A stretch of 64,000 bases of DNA from Telmatactis stephensoni. Lineage: Eukaryota; Cnidaria; Anthozoa; Actiniaria; Isophelliidae. The stretch covers positions 124,001-188,000 of the forward strand of contig JALIZF010001766.1 of assembly GCA_029948255.1 (NCBI GenBank), read 5' to 3'. The position numbers and the translations under genes are program-made. This document shows positions 1-11,572 of this stretch, in pieces; position 1 is the first letter of the stretch, and each line of letters begins with the position of its first letter. Below the pieces are notes generated by a model. That model saw nothing but the letters and a program-made list of their open reading frames with translations, had not been told where the DNA came from and did not search any database.

Positions 1-1120
1 ATATTTAATTAGTTTTTGTTTTAATGCCTAGACGCTAAGTCAACATAAGTTATAAGTTGTTCTTTCTCTTCCTAGGAGAGAAAAGGTCTACAAAGGCTTT
101 GACAGATGTCTGGTTCTTAAGGACAAATTCATAAACAACTCTAGCTGAGTTGGTGTTCTTTAATCGTTTTTGTTTCAAACCGTACAAAAATTGGCATGAG
201 CATATAACTAGATATCAAAAAGATTTTACGGTAAAACTTTTAAGGTGATCACGTGTACACGATCTTGTCTCCCATCAACCCCAAAAATTTGATTAAATAC
301 GCGGAGTCGGATGTTATGTGTAAGTAGAATTCAATGGTATATATTATCACTTCTCCCTAAGAGATGTATTCTCGGTTTTCACCTACGTCATCGAAAAATT
401 TCCAGAGCCCTGAGTGAAATAAAAGTAATATCACTCTAAAGAGCAAGTAAAACTTTGTAACTTCACGAATTTTCAAATTAAAATGAGCTTTTGTTGCGAA
501 GATATTGACCTTTGAAGTGCTCAATTTTTAGTATGAAATGTATGGCACTTCGCAGTTGGTGTCACTCCACAGGTCATCAAAATAACAGCGGATCTCACGT
601 CTCGGAGTAAAATCAGAGCACATCCTCTTAAAGAGGAGGAAAAACTTTATAACTCCAGGAAATTTTGAGTCCAAAAGATGTTGTGATGCAAAGATATCAA
701 CGGTTTTACAAACTCAGTTATTACAAAGAAATGTATGGGGCCGCCATATTGGTGTACAACTTTAGTACACCAACATGGCGGACAATAAATACGATTGGCA
801 AAATCATTTAAAATATCAACTTAATCATATATTTTGATACAGATACCCAATAAACAATGGTTTTATTCATAGAGCAAGCCAAATGTGTGTTTACTTCTAA
901 CAAATTCATCGTTTTACGTCCTGAGGAAAACGCGTGACAGTGTTGCGTGACAACGTTTTTACCTTTGATAACTCGAAAACCAAACGAGGAAAATTTCTCA
1001 AATATCCAAGAAAAACTTTTCTTAGGGTATATAAGCAACATACTTCAGACTAAATTAAATGTGATCAATATGAAGCATGAATTTTTCCGATGACGTCACA
1101 TGAAAACCAAGAATACGAAC

Positions 1121-1245
1121 CTGCCTTAACTAAACTATCTTTGCTCGTTAAGGCGATATTATGCAATTACGTGACCTACTTGATAAATCAAAAACAACTG
1201 CAAATATCGCCTTAACGAGCAAAGATAATTCAGGTATTAAGGCAG
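1121..1245. repeat. Inverted repeat, 125 bp
   Basis: The left arm begins CTGCCTTAAC and includes CTTTGCTCGTTAAGGCGATA. The right arm holds its reverse complement and ends TTAAGGCAG. Arms are about 40 nt with small mismatches around an unpaired centre of about 40 nt. It is consistent with a short foldback MITE; no clear target duplication was found. Confidence 0.75.
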
Positions 1246-2863
1246 ATTCATATACATCTCTTAGTCATGTGATCACCTAATCTAAAAACTTTTCACCCTA
1301 AAATCTTAAAGTCGTCAAGTTACATGCCCATACCTTAACATTTCCTTAACATGCTTGTACTTTCAAAGAGAACCAGACCTTTTGGGAAACCCTAATACAG
1401 TCATAGCACCAATGATTACACTGGACATGAAAACCACAGAGAGAAAATCTCGTCATCTCATATCGTCACGTGACTTGTGACGTCATTATTAAAAAAAGGA
1501 GTAAAAATGCTTTCTAGTGTTTGATATCCAAAAAATTGTGAGTGAAAGGCCACTATTGGTACATTTGTACTCTAATTGGTGAATTGAACATTTTGCAATT
1601 AAAAAGAAATCAGAAATTTCACATTTTCAGCTAGATATGTAAGAAAAACTCCAATTAAAACTAAAAAACAGTGTTTGCTTTTATTACTGATAAAACTAAC
1701 AACCGGAGCCCTGAAAGAGTGATTCAGGGCTTAAGATTCCATAATTGGTCACGTGACCAATTTTAATAAAGATTTTCAAGCTTTTCAAGCTTCTTTTTCA
1801 CGTCATTTCACAACAACCCATCAAGTTTTAAAGTATTTCATCCAGAAAAAGGTAAAGAAAATTGAAATCAAAGCTTAAAATCTTGCCAGACCCAGGTTTT
1901 AAATTGGCTTGAGTAGATTGTTTTCTCTTTAAACCAATCAGGAGACCTATAGTAATCAATGTTTATCTGGCAGAAATTGTAAGTCACATTTATTTTAATC
2001 ACCATCACTCAAACAAAACATTGTTGATTGCATGCATTGAAGAGAAAAAATACATATTCAACATTCTCAATTCAGAAATAATCTCTGACCTTCCCGTTTG
2101 ACTGTGTTTATTTTAAACTTACATCAAGAAGTTTCACTGCAGCATAACTGTCTCCGATGTGTAAATAAATTCCTTCTAGTATCGACTGCCATAAATTTTT
2201 GTCAATTAACCTTTGAACAGCATGAATTTATTTCCATCAACACAGCACAAATTTTGTTGAATTTGGATATTTAAATAGGAAAATAACATTTTAATTCAAA
2301 ACAAATTACGACAATTTTAAAAAATGTGTACCATAACAAAAATCGACCCCTATGGAACATTTTGTTTTAAGATGTGCGAGATTACAATTATAACTTTTCG
2401 TGTTTTAAAATCAATTTTAGGAATTATGAAGAATGTTGTTTATACATAATGTATCTGGTTTATACATATAATATATACTCAATACCTTGAGATCATTTTC
2501 ACATCAAGAAACTAAAATTCTTGATGTGAAAATTATAAAACCAGATCTCTTGCACTGCTGATCCTATTTGCTAGGACGAAACTTCAAATTTGATGTCTCA
2601 AGTAGGTCAGTCCTGGGCTTTTTAGTATTAAGGAAGTTGCCAGAAACGCGGTTCTTATCCATTTGGTGAATGATCCAATGAAATTTCTGGGTTTTTTTGA
2701 TATTTTGCAATATTTCTTTTCTTCAACTGAAAGGATGAAGAGATTTTTTCAACCGATATTCCTTTTTTTAGCTTCCATAATTAAGTTCTGCTGAACTACT
2801 TGAAAAGCTTTCCTTGCAGTTAAATCACTTCAGAGTTTCTTTTTAATCCTCTCTTGTGCCTCA

Positions 2864-3017
2864 ATGACAACCATTTCCAGGTTTAATAAAATGAAACTTA
2901 AATATATTAGGCAAGTTGGATGAGACTATCACAGATATCTGTGATATCTGTGATAGTCTCATCCAACTTGCCTAATATATTTAAGTTTCATTATATTAAA
3001 CCTGGAAATGGTTGTCA
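2864..3017. repeat. Near-perfect 154-bp palindrome
   Basis: The sequence reads the same on both strands from TGACAACCATTTCCAGG at the left to CCTGGAAATGGTTGTCA at the right. The axis is near 2940/2941, where CAGATATCTG-type sequence leaves almost no loop, and only one or two mismatches are seen per arm. A long spacer-less palindrome is normally unstable, so this is either very young or an inversion artefact of assembly. Confidence 0.9.
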
Positions 3018-3199
3018 AAAATTATGTTGTTTTTTTAACTCCATTTAGAGAAAGCAAATATAAGAAAATATTTAATATATTTTGTTTTAATAACTATTTT
3101 GTATGAGTCAATGTGAACTTCGATCCCCCTGCAATTTTAAATTCATCGCTAATCAACTTTGTCATTCAAAATGGCATCCCAGAAGCAGGTGAATTTTTT

Positions 3200-3525
3200 G
3201 TAATGCTGCCTCTAAATCACATATCGCCAAACGATAGATTTTTCTTTAATTTTGGTTGACTGTACAATTTTTCTTAAATTGGACACTTGAAATTGGACAT
3301 TTTACCAAAAAATAAAACCAAGATATGAGCTCATAATATTGGATTTAGAGGCAATTATAAGTAAGAGGACTCAATGCTTGTCCAATTTGAAAAAAACTGA
3401 ACTCCAAAAAATTCCTCTGACTGCCAAATTGAAATCGGCCTGCAACTTCGTCCAATTTTGGCAGTCCTCGGAATTTTCTTCGTCCAATTATTTTCAAATT
3501 GGACAGCATGTAGTGTCTCTTATTA
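3200..3525. repeat. Nested inverted repeats
   Basis: TGCCTCTAAATC near 3206 is mirrored by GATTTAGAGGCA near 3343. Immediately after it, 3360-3440 pairs imperfectly with 3445-3523, with repeated TCCAATTTG/CAAATTGGA motifs. This looks like two adjacent decayed foldback elements. Open frames on both strands here are hairpin by-products. Confidence 0.6.
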
Positions 3526-3762
3526 ACCAACCACGCTTTGAACTTTGTGAAATAGCTGATTAGCAATGTCCCAAATGGGGAGTGGATGTGTTCTCTGTGC
3601 AAAAATTGTTAAATTGTTAATCGTTTTGCTTTAACTTGAGTGAATGTTCGGACAGACCGACAAAAGCATGCCGAACGAGACCAACAAACGAGGCGTTATC
3701 AAGATTAGGATTTCTTGAAATTGTTGATACTTCAGGTACAGCACAAGAAGATAAATGTTGAG

Positions 3763-3828
3763 AAAAATTCTCGATATCTGAAGCATATAAAATCAGGATT
3801 TTACATGCTTCAGATATCGAGAATTCTG
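3763..3828. repeat. Short hairpin
   Basis: ATTCTCGATATCTGAAGCAT is followed about 18 nt later by its reverse complement ATGCTTCAGATATCGAGAAT. This is a stable 20-bp stem with a short loop. It is probably a tiny foldback remnant. Confidence 0.7.
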
Positions 3829-4009
3829 CAGCCAAATCCTACACACAAATTAAAATAATTAAAAATTTGGCACATCAATAGAACTTGTGTTTCTTGATTG
3901 CCTTAACTCAAAATATTTGTAAAAAAATAGGTGGCCAGTTATATTGATATACAATAGCAGATACCCTAAATACAGTTTAATTTTGAAAGCATGAAAAAAT
4001 CACGATTGC

Positions 4010-4125
4010 AATGGTTGACTAAAGTTTTTCATTAAGGAGATATAGTATAAAACAAGTCACGTTACGAGATGATCAAATCACTTTTTACTCAATATCTCCT
4101 TAATCAAAATCTAGAGCCAACCATT
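4010..4125. repeat. Imperfect inverted repeat
   Basis: AATGGTTGACT with ATTAAGGAGATAT at the left is mirrored by AATATCTCCTTAAT and AGCCAACCATT at the right. Arms are about 33 nt around a 50-nt centre. It resembles a small MITE. Confidence 0.6.
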
Positions 4126-4499
4126 CTAAACGTGAATATGATTATGATTAGTTATGATGTGTATATTCATGGTATTTTTAAGGGAAGACAACCTACACTC
4201 GCCACTTTTTTTATTTTTTCCAATTCAATGACGTCATATATCACGTGATTACAATAACGTAAAACGTTAAGGATACATTTTGTGTCTCATAGAAACAAAA
4301 ACCTGTCAAGATAATGAGAATAGCTTTTCTCAGATGGGCCAAAAACCCAGGCCTTAACATGAGTTAGATGAAGTACAGGTACAGAATTTCAAGCATTTCA
4401 AGACAGAAATTTTGAAAGATCATGCATGATAATCTTTCAATATTTCTAGTTCCATCACAGCGGATCAATCCCTATACATATACCTTTCAAGACATATTC

Positions 4500-6496
4500 A
4501 CAATTTTGAACATTTTGGGCTTCTTGTGCTTTGTGCATAATCATTGGGGTATTTTTCGAATTTTGGATATTTTGGAATCACCGTACTTTTTGCATAATTA
4601 ATGCGGTATTTTTAAATTCTACGACATTTTGGGCTTCCTATGCTTTTGTGCATAACTAATTTGGTATTTTTCAAGTTTTGGAAATTGTACGCTTCCTGTG
4701 CTGTTTGCATCATTAATGGAGTATTTTTGAAATTTAATTGCAGAATTAATGGGGTATTTTTGAAATTTTTGACATTTTGGGCTTGCTGTGCTTTTTGCAG
4801 AATAAATGGCGTATTTTTCAAATTTTGGACATTTTGGGCTTCCTGTGCTTTTTGCAGAATTAATGGCGTATTTTTGACATTTTGGACATTTTGGGCTTCC
4901 TGTGATTTTGGCAGAATTAATAGGGTATTTTTGAAATTTTGTTAATTTTGGGCTTCCTGTGCTTTTTGCAGAATAAATGGCGTATTTTTCAAATTTTGGA
5001 CATTTTGGGCTTCCTGTGCTTTTTGCATAATTAATGACGTATTTTTTAAATTTTGGATATTTTGGACTTCCTGTGCTTTTTGCATAATTAATGCCGAATT
5101 TTTCGAATTTTGCTCATTTTGGGCTTCCTGTGCTTTCTGCATAAAAAATGAAGTATTTTTGACATTTTCGACATTTTGGGCTTCCTGTGCTTTTGGCATA
5201 ATTAATGAGGTATTTTTGAAATTTTGGACATTTTGGGCTTCCTGTGCTTTTTGCATAATTAATTGGGAATTTTTTTGAAATTTTGGACATTTTGGGCTTC
5301 CTGTGCTTTTTGCATAATTAATGAGGTATTTTTTAGATTTTGGACATTTTGGGCTTCCTGTGCTTTTTGCATAATTAATTAGGTAATTTTCAGATTTTGG
5401 ACATTTTGGGCTTCCTGTGCTTTTTGCATAATTAATGAGGTATTTTTCAGATTTTGGACATTTTGGGCTTCCTGTGCTTTTTGCATAATTAATTGGGAAT
5501 TTTTTTGAAATTTTTAAACATTTTGGGCTTCCTGTGCTTTTTGCATAATTAATGAGGTATTTTTTTAGATTTTGGACATTTTGGGCTTCCTGTGCTTTTT
5601 GCATAATTAATTAGGTAATTTTCAGATTTTGGACATTTTGGGCTTCCTGTGCTTTTTGCATAATTAATGAGGTAATTTTCAGATTTTGGACATTTTGGGC
5701 TTCCTGTGCTTTTTGCATAATTAATGAGGTATTTTTCAGATTTTGGACATTTTGGGCTTCCTGTGCTTTTTGCATAATTAATGGGGAATTTTTCAGATTT
5801 TGAACATTTTGGACTTCCTGTGCTTTTGGCATAATTAATTGGGAATTTTTGAAATTTTGGACATTTTGGGCTTCCTGTGCTTTTTGCATAATTAATGGGG
5901 TATTTTTCAATTTTTGCTCATTTTGGGCTTCCTGTGCTTTTTGCATAATTAATGCCGTATTTTTAAAATTTTGGGCTTCCTGTGCTTTTTGCATAGTTAA
6001 TGGAGTATTTTTGACATTTTGGACATTTTGGGCTTCCTGTGCTTTTTGTATAATTAATGGAGTATTTTTGAAATTTTTGACATTATGGGCTTCCTGTGCT
6101 TTTTGCATAATTAATGGCGTATTTTTGAAATTTTTGGACATTTTGGGCTTCCTGTGTTTTTTGCATAATTAATGAGGTATTTTTGAAATTTTGGACATTT
6201 TGGGCTTCCTGTGTTTTTTGCATAATTAATGAGGTATTTTTTGAAATTTTGGACATTTTGGGCTTCTTGTGCTTTTTGCATAATTAATGGCGTATTTTTG
6301 AAATTTTTGGACATTTTGGGCTTCCTGTGCTTTTTGCATAATTAATGAGGTATTTTTGAAATTTTGGACATTTTGGGTTTCCTGTGCTTTTTGCATAATT
6401 AATGAGGTATTTTTCACATTTTGCTCATGTTGGGCTACCTGTGCTTTTTACATAATTAATGCAATATTTTAAAAATTTTTGGCTTCCTGTGCATAG
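4500..6496. repeat. 57-bp minisatellite, first block
   Basis: About 34 tandem copies of an AT-rich unit whose core reads TTTTGGGCTTCCTGTGCTTT then TTGCATAATTAATG, then a variable T-rich half. Successive GGGCTTCC cores are usually 57 bp apart (for example 5294 and 5351); some units are shorter. Because 57 is 19 codons, the minus strand stays open over long stretches with a 19-residue periodic translation (KAQEAQNVQNLKNT...). The frame breaks wherever T-runs vary in length, so I do not call it coding. Confidence 0.95.
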
Positions 6497-6500
6497 TTAA

Positions 6501-6864
6501 TAATATACATGAAAAAATTACTCGATTCTGATTGGTCGAGAACAGTGCAGTTCAAGTGTAACACAGTGCAGAAGAGCTGTAATACAGTGCAAATTACATT
6601 TGAATTTATAATTTCAAAGTCGCATTAAGATCAATTTTTCCTTATACTGCTATTGTAAAACATAACCAACAATGCAAATATGGAGGTTTTCATTCATTAA
6701 AGTATATGTTTGTTTGAAAAAAATGGCAAAAACTATGAGGATCTGGTTGTCAGTTAAACAATTTTGATGAATTGCGCGCGCCACTGACGCCATCACATCT
6801 CAACGAGCGCGCGCTGAAAGTTTTCTTCTCGAGATTATTTTCTTGAATTTTTTCATGTATATTA
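6501..6864. mobile_element. TTAA-flanked TIR element (MITE) in minisatellite
   Basis: Terminal inverted repeats TAATATACATGAAAAAATT and AATTTTTTCATGTATATTA are perfect over 19 bp and bordered on both sides by TTAA (6497-6500 and 6865-6868). The interior of about 330 bp has no coding frame. A TTAA duplication is used by piggyBac and Kolobok elements, so a non-autonomous member of such a group is likely. It interrupts the 57-bp array. Confidence 0.7.
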
Positions 6865-6870
6865 TTAAAA

Positions 6871-7035
6871 GGTAATCATACAATTTCTCGTTCAATTTGG
6901 AATAAATTCGCACTCGTGTATTTTTCAAAGAGCTCAAATTGCACTCGCCCTACGGGCTCGTGCAATTTTGATATTCTTTGAAAAACACACTCGTGCAAAT
7001 TAATTCCAAATTGAACTCGAAACCGTATGATTACC
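6871..7035. mobile_element. Foldback element, 165 bp
   Basis: It begins GGTAATCATAC and ends GTATGATTACC. The two halves pair over most of their length (CAATTTGGAATAAATTCGC against its diverged complement) with a short loop around the CCCTACGGGCTCG sequence. It lies directly beside the preceding TTAA element, so the minisatellite was hit twice at one place. Confidence 0.75.
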
Positions 7036-7040
7036 TATAC

Positions 7041-7497
7041 TAATGGAGTATTTTTGACATTTTGGACATTTTGGGCTTCCTGTGCTTTTTGTATAATTAA
7101 TGAGGTATTTTTGAAATTTTTGACATTTTGGGCTTCCTGTGCTTTTTGCAGAATTAATGGGGTATTTTTCAAATTTTGGACAGTTTGGGCTTCCTTAGGT
7201 TTTTCCATAATTAATGGCGTATTTTTCAATTTTTGCTCATTTTGGGCTTCCTGTGCTTTTGGCATAATTAATGGCGTATTTTTCAATTTTTTTCCATTTT
7301 GGGCTTCCTGTGCTTTTTCCAGAATTAATGAGGTATTTTTCACATTTTGCTTATTTTGGGCTTCCTGTGCTTTTTAAATTTTGCTCATTTTGGGCTTCCT
7401 GTGCTTTCTCCATAATTAATGGCGTATTTTTGAAATTATGGACATTTTGGTCTTCCTCTGCTTTTTGCATAATTAATGGCGTATTTTAGAAATTTTG
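7041..7497. repeat. 57-bp minisatellite, second block
   Basis: The same unit as the array at 4500-6496 resumes after the two insertions, about eight copies, more diverged towards the right end. Units of non-standard length occur near 7375. Confidence 0.95.
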
Positions 7498-8148
7498 GAG
7501 GAAAAATTCGAAAATCTTGTAAAAAGTCAAATTTGCATTTTTCGGCAAATTTGCATTTTTTCGTGCGTTTATCGGTAAATAATTTCTTAAATCGCCTGGA
7601 TACCCCTCTTTTTTTCCTTTTTCAAATTATAAACCAAAGAAAAATCTAGAATTATATAAGCTTTTTATAAATTTATAATTGAAGAATGATAAAAAATATC
7701 ACATATTATATTTAGCAATCATAGACTAGAACATCCTAAAACCAAGTAAATATTTAAAACCTACCAGAGAATTATGCTTAGAGTGTTTTAGGAAAAAAAA
7801 GTTTGAAACTTATTGGAAGGATAGAGGATTTTTAATTTTTTTCTTTGGGTCATCAAAAATGCATTTTCCGCAACATTTGATGACGTTATAACTCATTAAA
7901 ATGCTTGGTGACCCCCAATTTTTTTCTTGAATTCTAACAGCTTACAATGGGTTCTTTCACACCCATATAGATTTTAGAGAAAATAATTATTTTACAACAC
8001 TTGATACTAATCTCGCGATCTGATTGGTTGATTAGAGTGTGTCAATAAGAGGACAGACACACTGTTGACGCGTTTCAGCGCGCGCGCTCGTTCTGTTGCC
8101 CCGTTTGAAAAGGATTTTTTAACTTTTATCTCAAATAATTGTTGTAAA
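7498..8148. other. AT-rich stretch, no gene seen
   Basis: No supported coding exon. The only structure is one arm-like copy of the TGTCAATAAGAGGACAGAC motif near 8036, which belongs to the hairpin element that follows. Confidence 0.6.
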
Positions 8149-8336
8149 AAACGAATTGAAGATGGTTTTGAGTTGTCTGTCCTCTTATTGACACACTCTT
8201 GACGCCATAAAATGTTTAAAACTTTGCAGTGAAACCACTCGCTGCGCTCGTGATTCCACTTGAGTTTTGAACATTTTATGACGTCAAGAGTGTGTCAATA
8301 AGAGGACAGACAACTCAAAACCATCTTCAATTTGTT
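8149..8336. repeat. Foldback element, 188 bp
   Basis: AACGAATTGAAGATGG, then GTCTGTCCTCTTATTGACAC and GACGCCATAAAATG, are mirrored by CATTTTATGACGTC, GTGTCAATAAGAGGACAGAC and CCATCTTCAATTTGTT. A third copy of the same arm sequence lies upstream at about 8030-8060. The arms are about 75 bp and nearly identical, so the element is young. Confidence 0.8.
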
Positions 8337-8512
8337 AACTTTCACATTAGAGGGCTCCATCCTTAACACCTCGTTCATGAAAAGACCTGTCTTTTGTAAC
8401 TCCGGTTACTAACCACAATATTTTGTTTTATATAGATAATTATGGATGGTGGAGCCAGGCTTTAAAAACTGTTCTCCCGTCCCCGATAATCGATACATAC
8501 ACAGGGCCGTAG

Positions 8513-8642
8513 TCTTACGCGCGTTGTGAGTGGTTGAAATGTTTCGATGGATATTTTATAAAACAATAGTTTTTATAAAATATAATAGTTGTTTTATAAA
8601 ATATCCATCGAAACATTTCAACCACTCACAACGCGCGTAAGA
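8513..8642. repeat. Foldback element, 130 bp
   Basis: TCTTACGCGCGTTGTGAGTG plus GAAATGTTTCGATGGATATT form the left arm. The exact reverse complement closes at 8642 (ACGCGCGTAAGA), with a small loop of about 25 nt. Arm length is just over 50 bp with no mismatch that I can see. Confidence 0.85.
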
Positions 8643-8801
8643 TTCAATGACGTCATCTATGCGTGTATACCATAATCATGCATGACTTTCCATGCAGGTT
8701 TGCCCAATCCGAGCGCGTGTAATATACCAATTTATTATATAATGATTAGTTATCATATACGTGGTCTTCTATAAACTCCGAAATGCATCGTCGGTACAAA
8801 A

Positions 8802-9602
8802 TTATTCCAAATCCACTGGGGGTGGAACCGGTGGAGGACCACGCGTCCTCTGTGTAATGTTTTGTGTTTTTTCTGCTTTGGACAACGGATCCTCAGGAAG
8901 TTCAATATTTTCAGAATTTGTTATGGAATGCTCCTCGCTAGGTCTTGCTAAAGAATTGCTAAGTTCAGAAGAAACAAATTGACACCGACATTGGACGTGT
9001 TGGTGGAAGTTTGCACCTGCGCGCTGGAGCAACAGGTGGACGATTCGAAGGTTCTTCTTCCCGAGAACTAATATTAACTTCAGATCTTGCTGGAGGTAAG
9101 TCTGGTTTTGCTCGAAAATCTGCATTAGGTACATCTTGGGCTGCCTCATAATTTGATTTCTCGAGACTTTGTTTTCTTCCAATCGGCTTGGGTTTTGTGA
9201 GTGGTTTTGGTTTAGTATCCGGGGCTGCCTGTGCAGTATCTTCGACTGTTTCTTGTTTAACGTCAACGTACGATCTAGGTCTCGGAGCAGGTGTTGGTCT
9301 TGAGCGTCTAGTTGGTATTGGATGAATATCAGATTTGGGACCAGTGTTTTGAGAAGTCCTTTCTGTTTCAGAAGGTTGGCTAGACTCCTTGGTATTTACT
9401 TTAGTGCTGATATTTGTTCCTTCTGTTTCCTGGGGGTTTGTATCTTTGTCCTTGGGATCCATTGTCGCCATGAATGAAGGTAGAAGCGTTGGATCGTTTT
9501 TGGCGGCGAGTAAAAGTGCTTCAATGTTACAGCACTCATATGACCAAGATGTTGTACGTTGAATGGCATGCCAATTTCCCTTCGTCCAGATCCTGCAGCC
9601 GG
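8802..9602 (-). CDS. SYNJ: Synaptojanin last exon: CRIB-like motif and proline-rich tail
   Basis: The acceptor is TTGATAG. In the phase set by the previous exon it begins PAAGSGRREIGMPFNVQHLG then HMSAVTLK, which fits the IxxPxxFxHxxH core of a CRIB motif. The frame then moves to ALLLAAKNDPTLLPSFMATM and a long Pro/Ser/Thr-rich tail (RRSRPTPAPRPRSYV, RPPVAPARRCKLPPTRP). Near 8990 it moves again, to SSELSNSLARPSEEHS, and ends RTRGPPPVPPPVDLE-stop. Two frame changes are needed. They may be lesions or assembly errors, or the second part may use an unseen splice. Confidence 0.7.
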
Positions 9603-9881
9603 CTATCAAAAACAAGAGAATAAAGTGAATAGAGTGGCCGTTTCTATTATTCGCTTGGGAGTCAAGAGATAAGATAAAGAAAAACACACCATAAAGCGAA
9701 ATCGTTCGTAGAACTTTACTAGCAAGATGGCCGTCTTGCAACCGAGCTCAGTAATTTGAAGTGCACACCCTTGGACCAACTACTGAAGACCGGCTTAGAG
9801 GGGCTTTCAAGATATGTCAAAGCGAATTCTAGAGAAATATCTGAATTGTTTGTCCAATATTGTAATCAGTCCACAGCTTAC

Positions 9882-10261
9882 CTTTTTAACTGGCTTCGTC
9901 TCACGAACTGGTTGCTGCAGTTCTGCAGTAGGTTTGGGTTGTATTTTAGGGGGAGCTGGTTGGTGAGTTTCAGTTGTAGTCTTCGGTTGTACTTTAGGTG
10001 GAGCTGGCCTTTTAGGGGGTGGAGGCCTTTTGGGTTTCTCAGTTATTTTTTCAGCCTCTTTTTCTGCTAAAGGGTCAAAATCTTGAAGGGCTTCTTGAGA
10101 GCCTTTGAAATTATCTCGTAAATCTGGTACAGCTCTTTCTGGTACATCTTCGACCCTGACAACTTCGTGATCAGGTGGTTTTGGTCTCGCAGCTGGACGA
10201 GGAGGCTTGGGACGTTTAGGCTGTGCTGGTCGAGGTGGCTTAGGCTTGGACTTCTTTGCTT
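9882..10261 (-). CDS. SYNJ: Synaptojanin exon: proline-rich region
   Basis: Encodes about 126 residues rich in Pro and Lys (KPKPPRPAQPKRPKPPRPAA, PKRPPPPKRPAPPKVQPK). The PxxP-type sites are candidates for SH3 partners such as endophilin or amphiphysin, as known for synaptojanin. An FDPL motif lies in the middle. Acceptor CACCCAG, donor AAAG/GTAAGC. Clean frame. Confidence 0.88.
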
Positions 10262-10529
10262 CTGGGTGTGAAAAGAAAACAAATCAAGGTTGCTAAAATC
10301 ATTCCACTTTTGTTTTACGCAGCCTCAGTAATGTACAGAATGGATTGGCTGTCTTGCTGCCTCAGAATGGATTGTCACTCGGAAATGTGTTTGTTAGATT
10401 TGTATGCTTCATTCATCAGATAAACTTACATATGCTGTAGTTCTGCAGAGTTTCTATACAAATCATTCCGCTCGGGTTATCGGACAGCGATCATCCCGCG
10501 CACGCTCAGTATAAATAACGAATTTCGAC

Positions 10530-10606
10530 CTGCTCGCCACTAAGTTGGTACAGCGTCGGACCGGCAATCCGAAGGTCGTGGGTTCAAACCACGCTGAGGG
10601 CTCGGA
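10530..10606 (+). repeat. tRNA-derived SINE head
   Basis: It has a perfect 5-bp anticodon-like stem (TCGGA/TCCGA) and a perfect T-arm stem (CGTGG/CCACG) around GTTCAAA, a B-box-like site. TTGGTA in the D-arm region is degenerate and the acceptor stem does not close. It lies in a synaptojanin intron. Best read as a tRNA-derived SINE fragment, not a working tRNA. Confidence 0.6.
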
Positions 10607-11013
10607 TTTTTTTCAAGCAAAAATATGCACTCAAAGAAGCATACAAATCGAACTAAAACAGTTAGGATATTTAAAGGGAGCTACATATCTTTCATAAATG
10701 GCGGGTTTGCAACGGATCGCCAACTAAGGTTGGTGACCATTTTCGTGGAAACGAGGCCACAAAGACCTCTTCACAAAAACAAGCCTGGCGACAAATGTGT
10801 AGACGTGACAGATGATTTTTTCTTCATCATTTGAGATGCCTTTTCTTTTTGTACTATACAGGTTTTACGTTAAAACTCATTTGATACCATGAAGATTTTA
10901 GAGGCCTCTGTAGCCTCGTTCTCATGAAACTCGTTGCCAGTCCTTTTTGGTGGTCTAGTGTATTGCCTTCTACGGGTAAAAAAAGACCACCTATTTTTAA
11001 AGTCGTCTTTTAC

Positions 11014-11359
11014 CTTCTACTAGTTGATCAGCTTCTGGTCTGCTATCAACATCAGCTTCATCACTATCATAATTTTCATCGTAATCAACATCTTCCTCGG
11101 CTTCACTCTCCGAACTCTCATCCTCGACTTCCAAGGACTGTATTTTGATTGGTTCGAGAACTTGAAAGTTTTTGTTTTCATAGCTTGAGCCAGACAAAAG
11201 ATCGGAAAGCGCTCGGCCTCTTGTCGGAGTAATAACTTGAGTATCGGGTACCTCTCCAGTATAGGACGAATCACTGGATATTAATGTTTGGATTGTTAAA
11301 TCGGTATTTGAGAGAAGAGATTCTGACTTCAGCTTTATACGGGCGGTCTTGCCTGAAAT
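11014..11359 (-). CDS. SYNJ: Synaptojanin exon: RRM end and acidic linker
   Basis: Finishes the RRM-like domain (ISGKTARIKLKSESLL), then runs through a Ser/Thr-rich linker and a strongly acidic stretch (EVEDESSESEAEEDVDYDEN). Acceptor CAATAG, donor GAAG/GTAAAA. It has a single open frame in phase with both neighbours. Confidence 0.88.
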
Positions 11360-11438
11360 CTATTGGAAAATTAATCAATAAGAGTGAAGTACCTCAAAGA
11401 GTAAATCTAGAACTACAAAAAGGTAGGCGGTCCAATAC

Positions 11439-11517
11439 CTGCTTTCCATCTAGATGTAAAGCTTTCAAAGCACTTCTGCCATCATCGAATGTTACAAGAA
11501 TGTCATCATCAACAACC
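11439..11517 (-). CDS. SYNJ: Synaptojanin exon: RRM-like domain
   Basis: Encodes VVDDDILVTFDDGRSALKAL then HLDGKQ, the central RRM strands, equivalent to the WVTFxxGxSALxxLxLxGKE segment of the family. Acceptor TATAG, donor CAG/GTATTG. Clean. Confidence 0.9.
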
Positions 11518-11572
11518 CTATATAACAAGGAGAAATATTACATCAAGAGTATGAAGGAGTTCATTCAGAGGG

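Larger units (their letters stand above)
1..4499. other. AT-rich stretch without a recognisable gene
   Basis: I see no coding exon with family similarity here on either strand. Open frames are short (under 90 codons), AT-driven, and several lie inside hairpins. The stretch holds at least five foldback or inverted-repeat segments, listed separately, and otherwise looks like decayed repeat DNA. Short untranslated exons of a neighbouring gene cannot be excluded. Confidence 0.6.

Noticed and set aside
4612..6417. Long minus-strand frames with 19-residue repeats (KAQEAQNVQNLKNT) as a repetitive protein gene
   Set aside because: The period of the 57-bp DNA array alone produces them. Frames shift whenever T-run lengths change, and no start region, splice sites or unique domain exist.
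10530..10606. Functional tRNA gene
   Set aside because: T-arm and anticodon arm pair well but the D-arm and acceptor stem do not close. It sits in an intron and resembles the other SINE heads.
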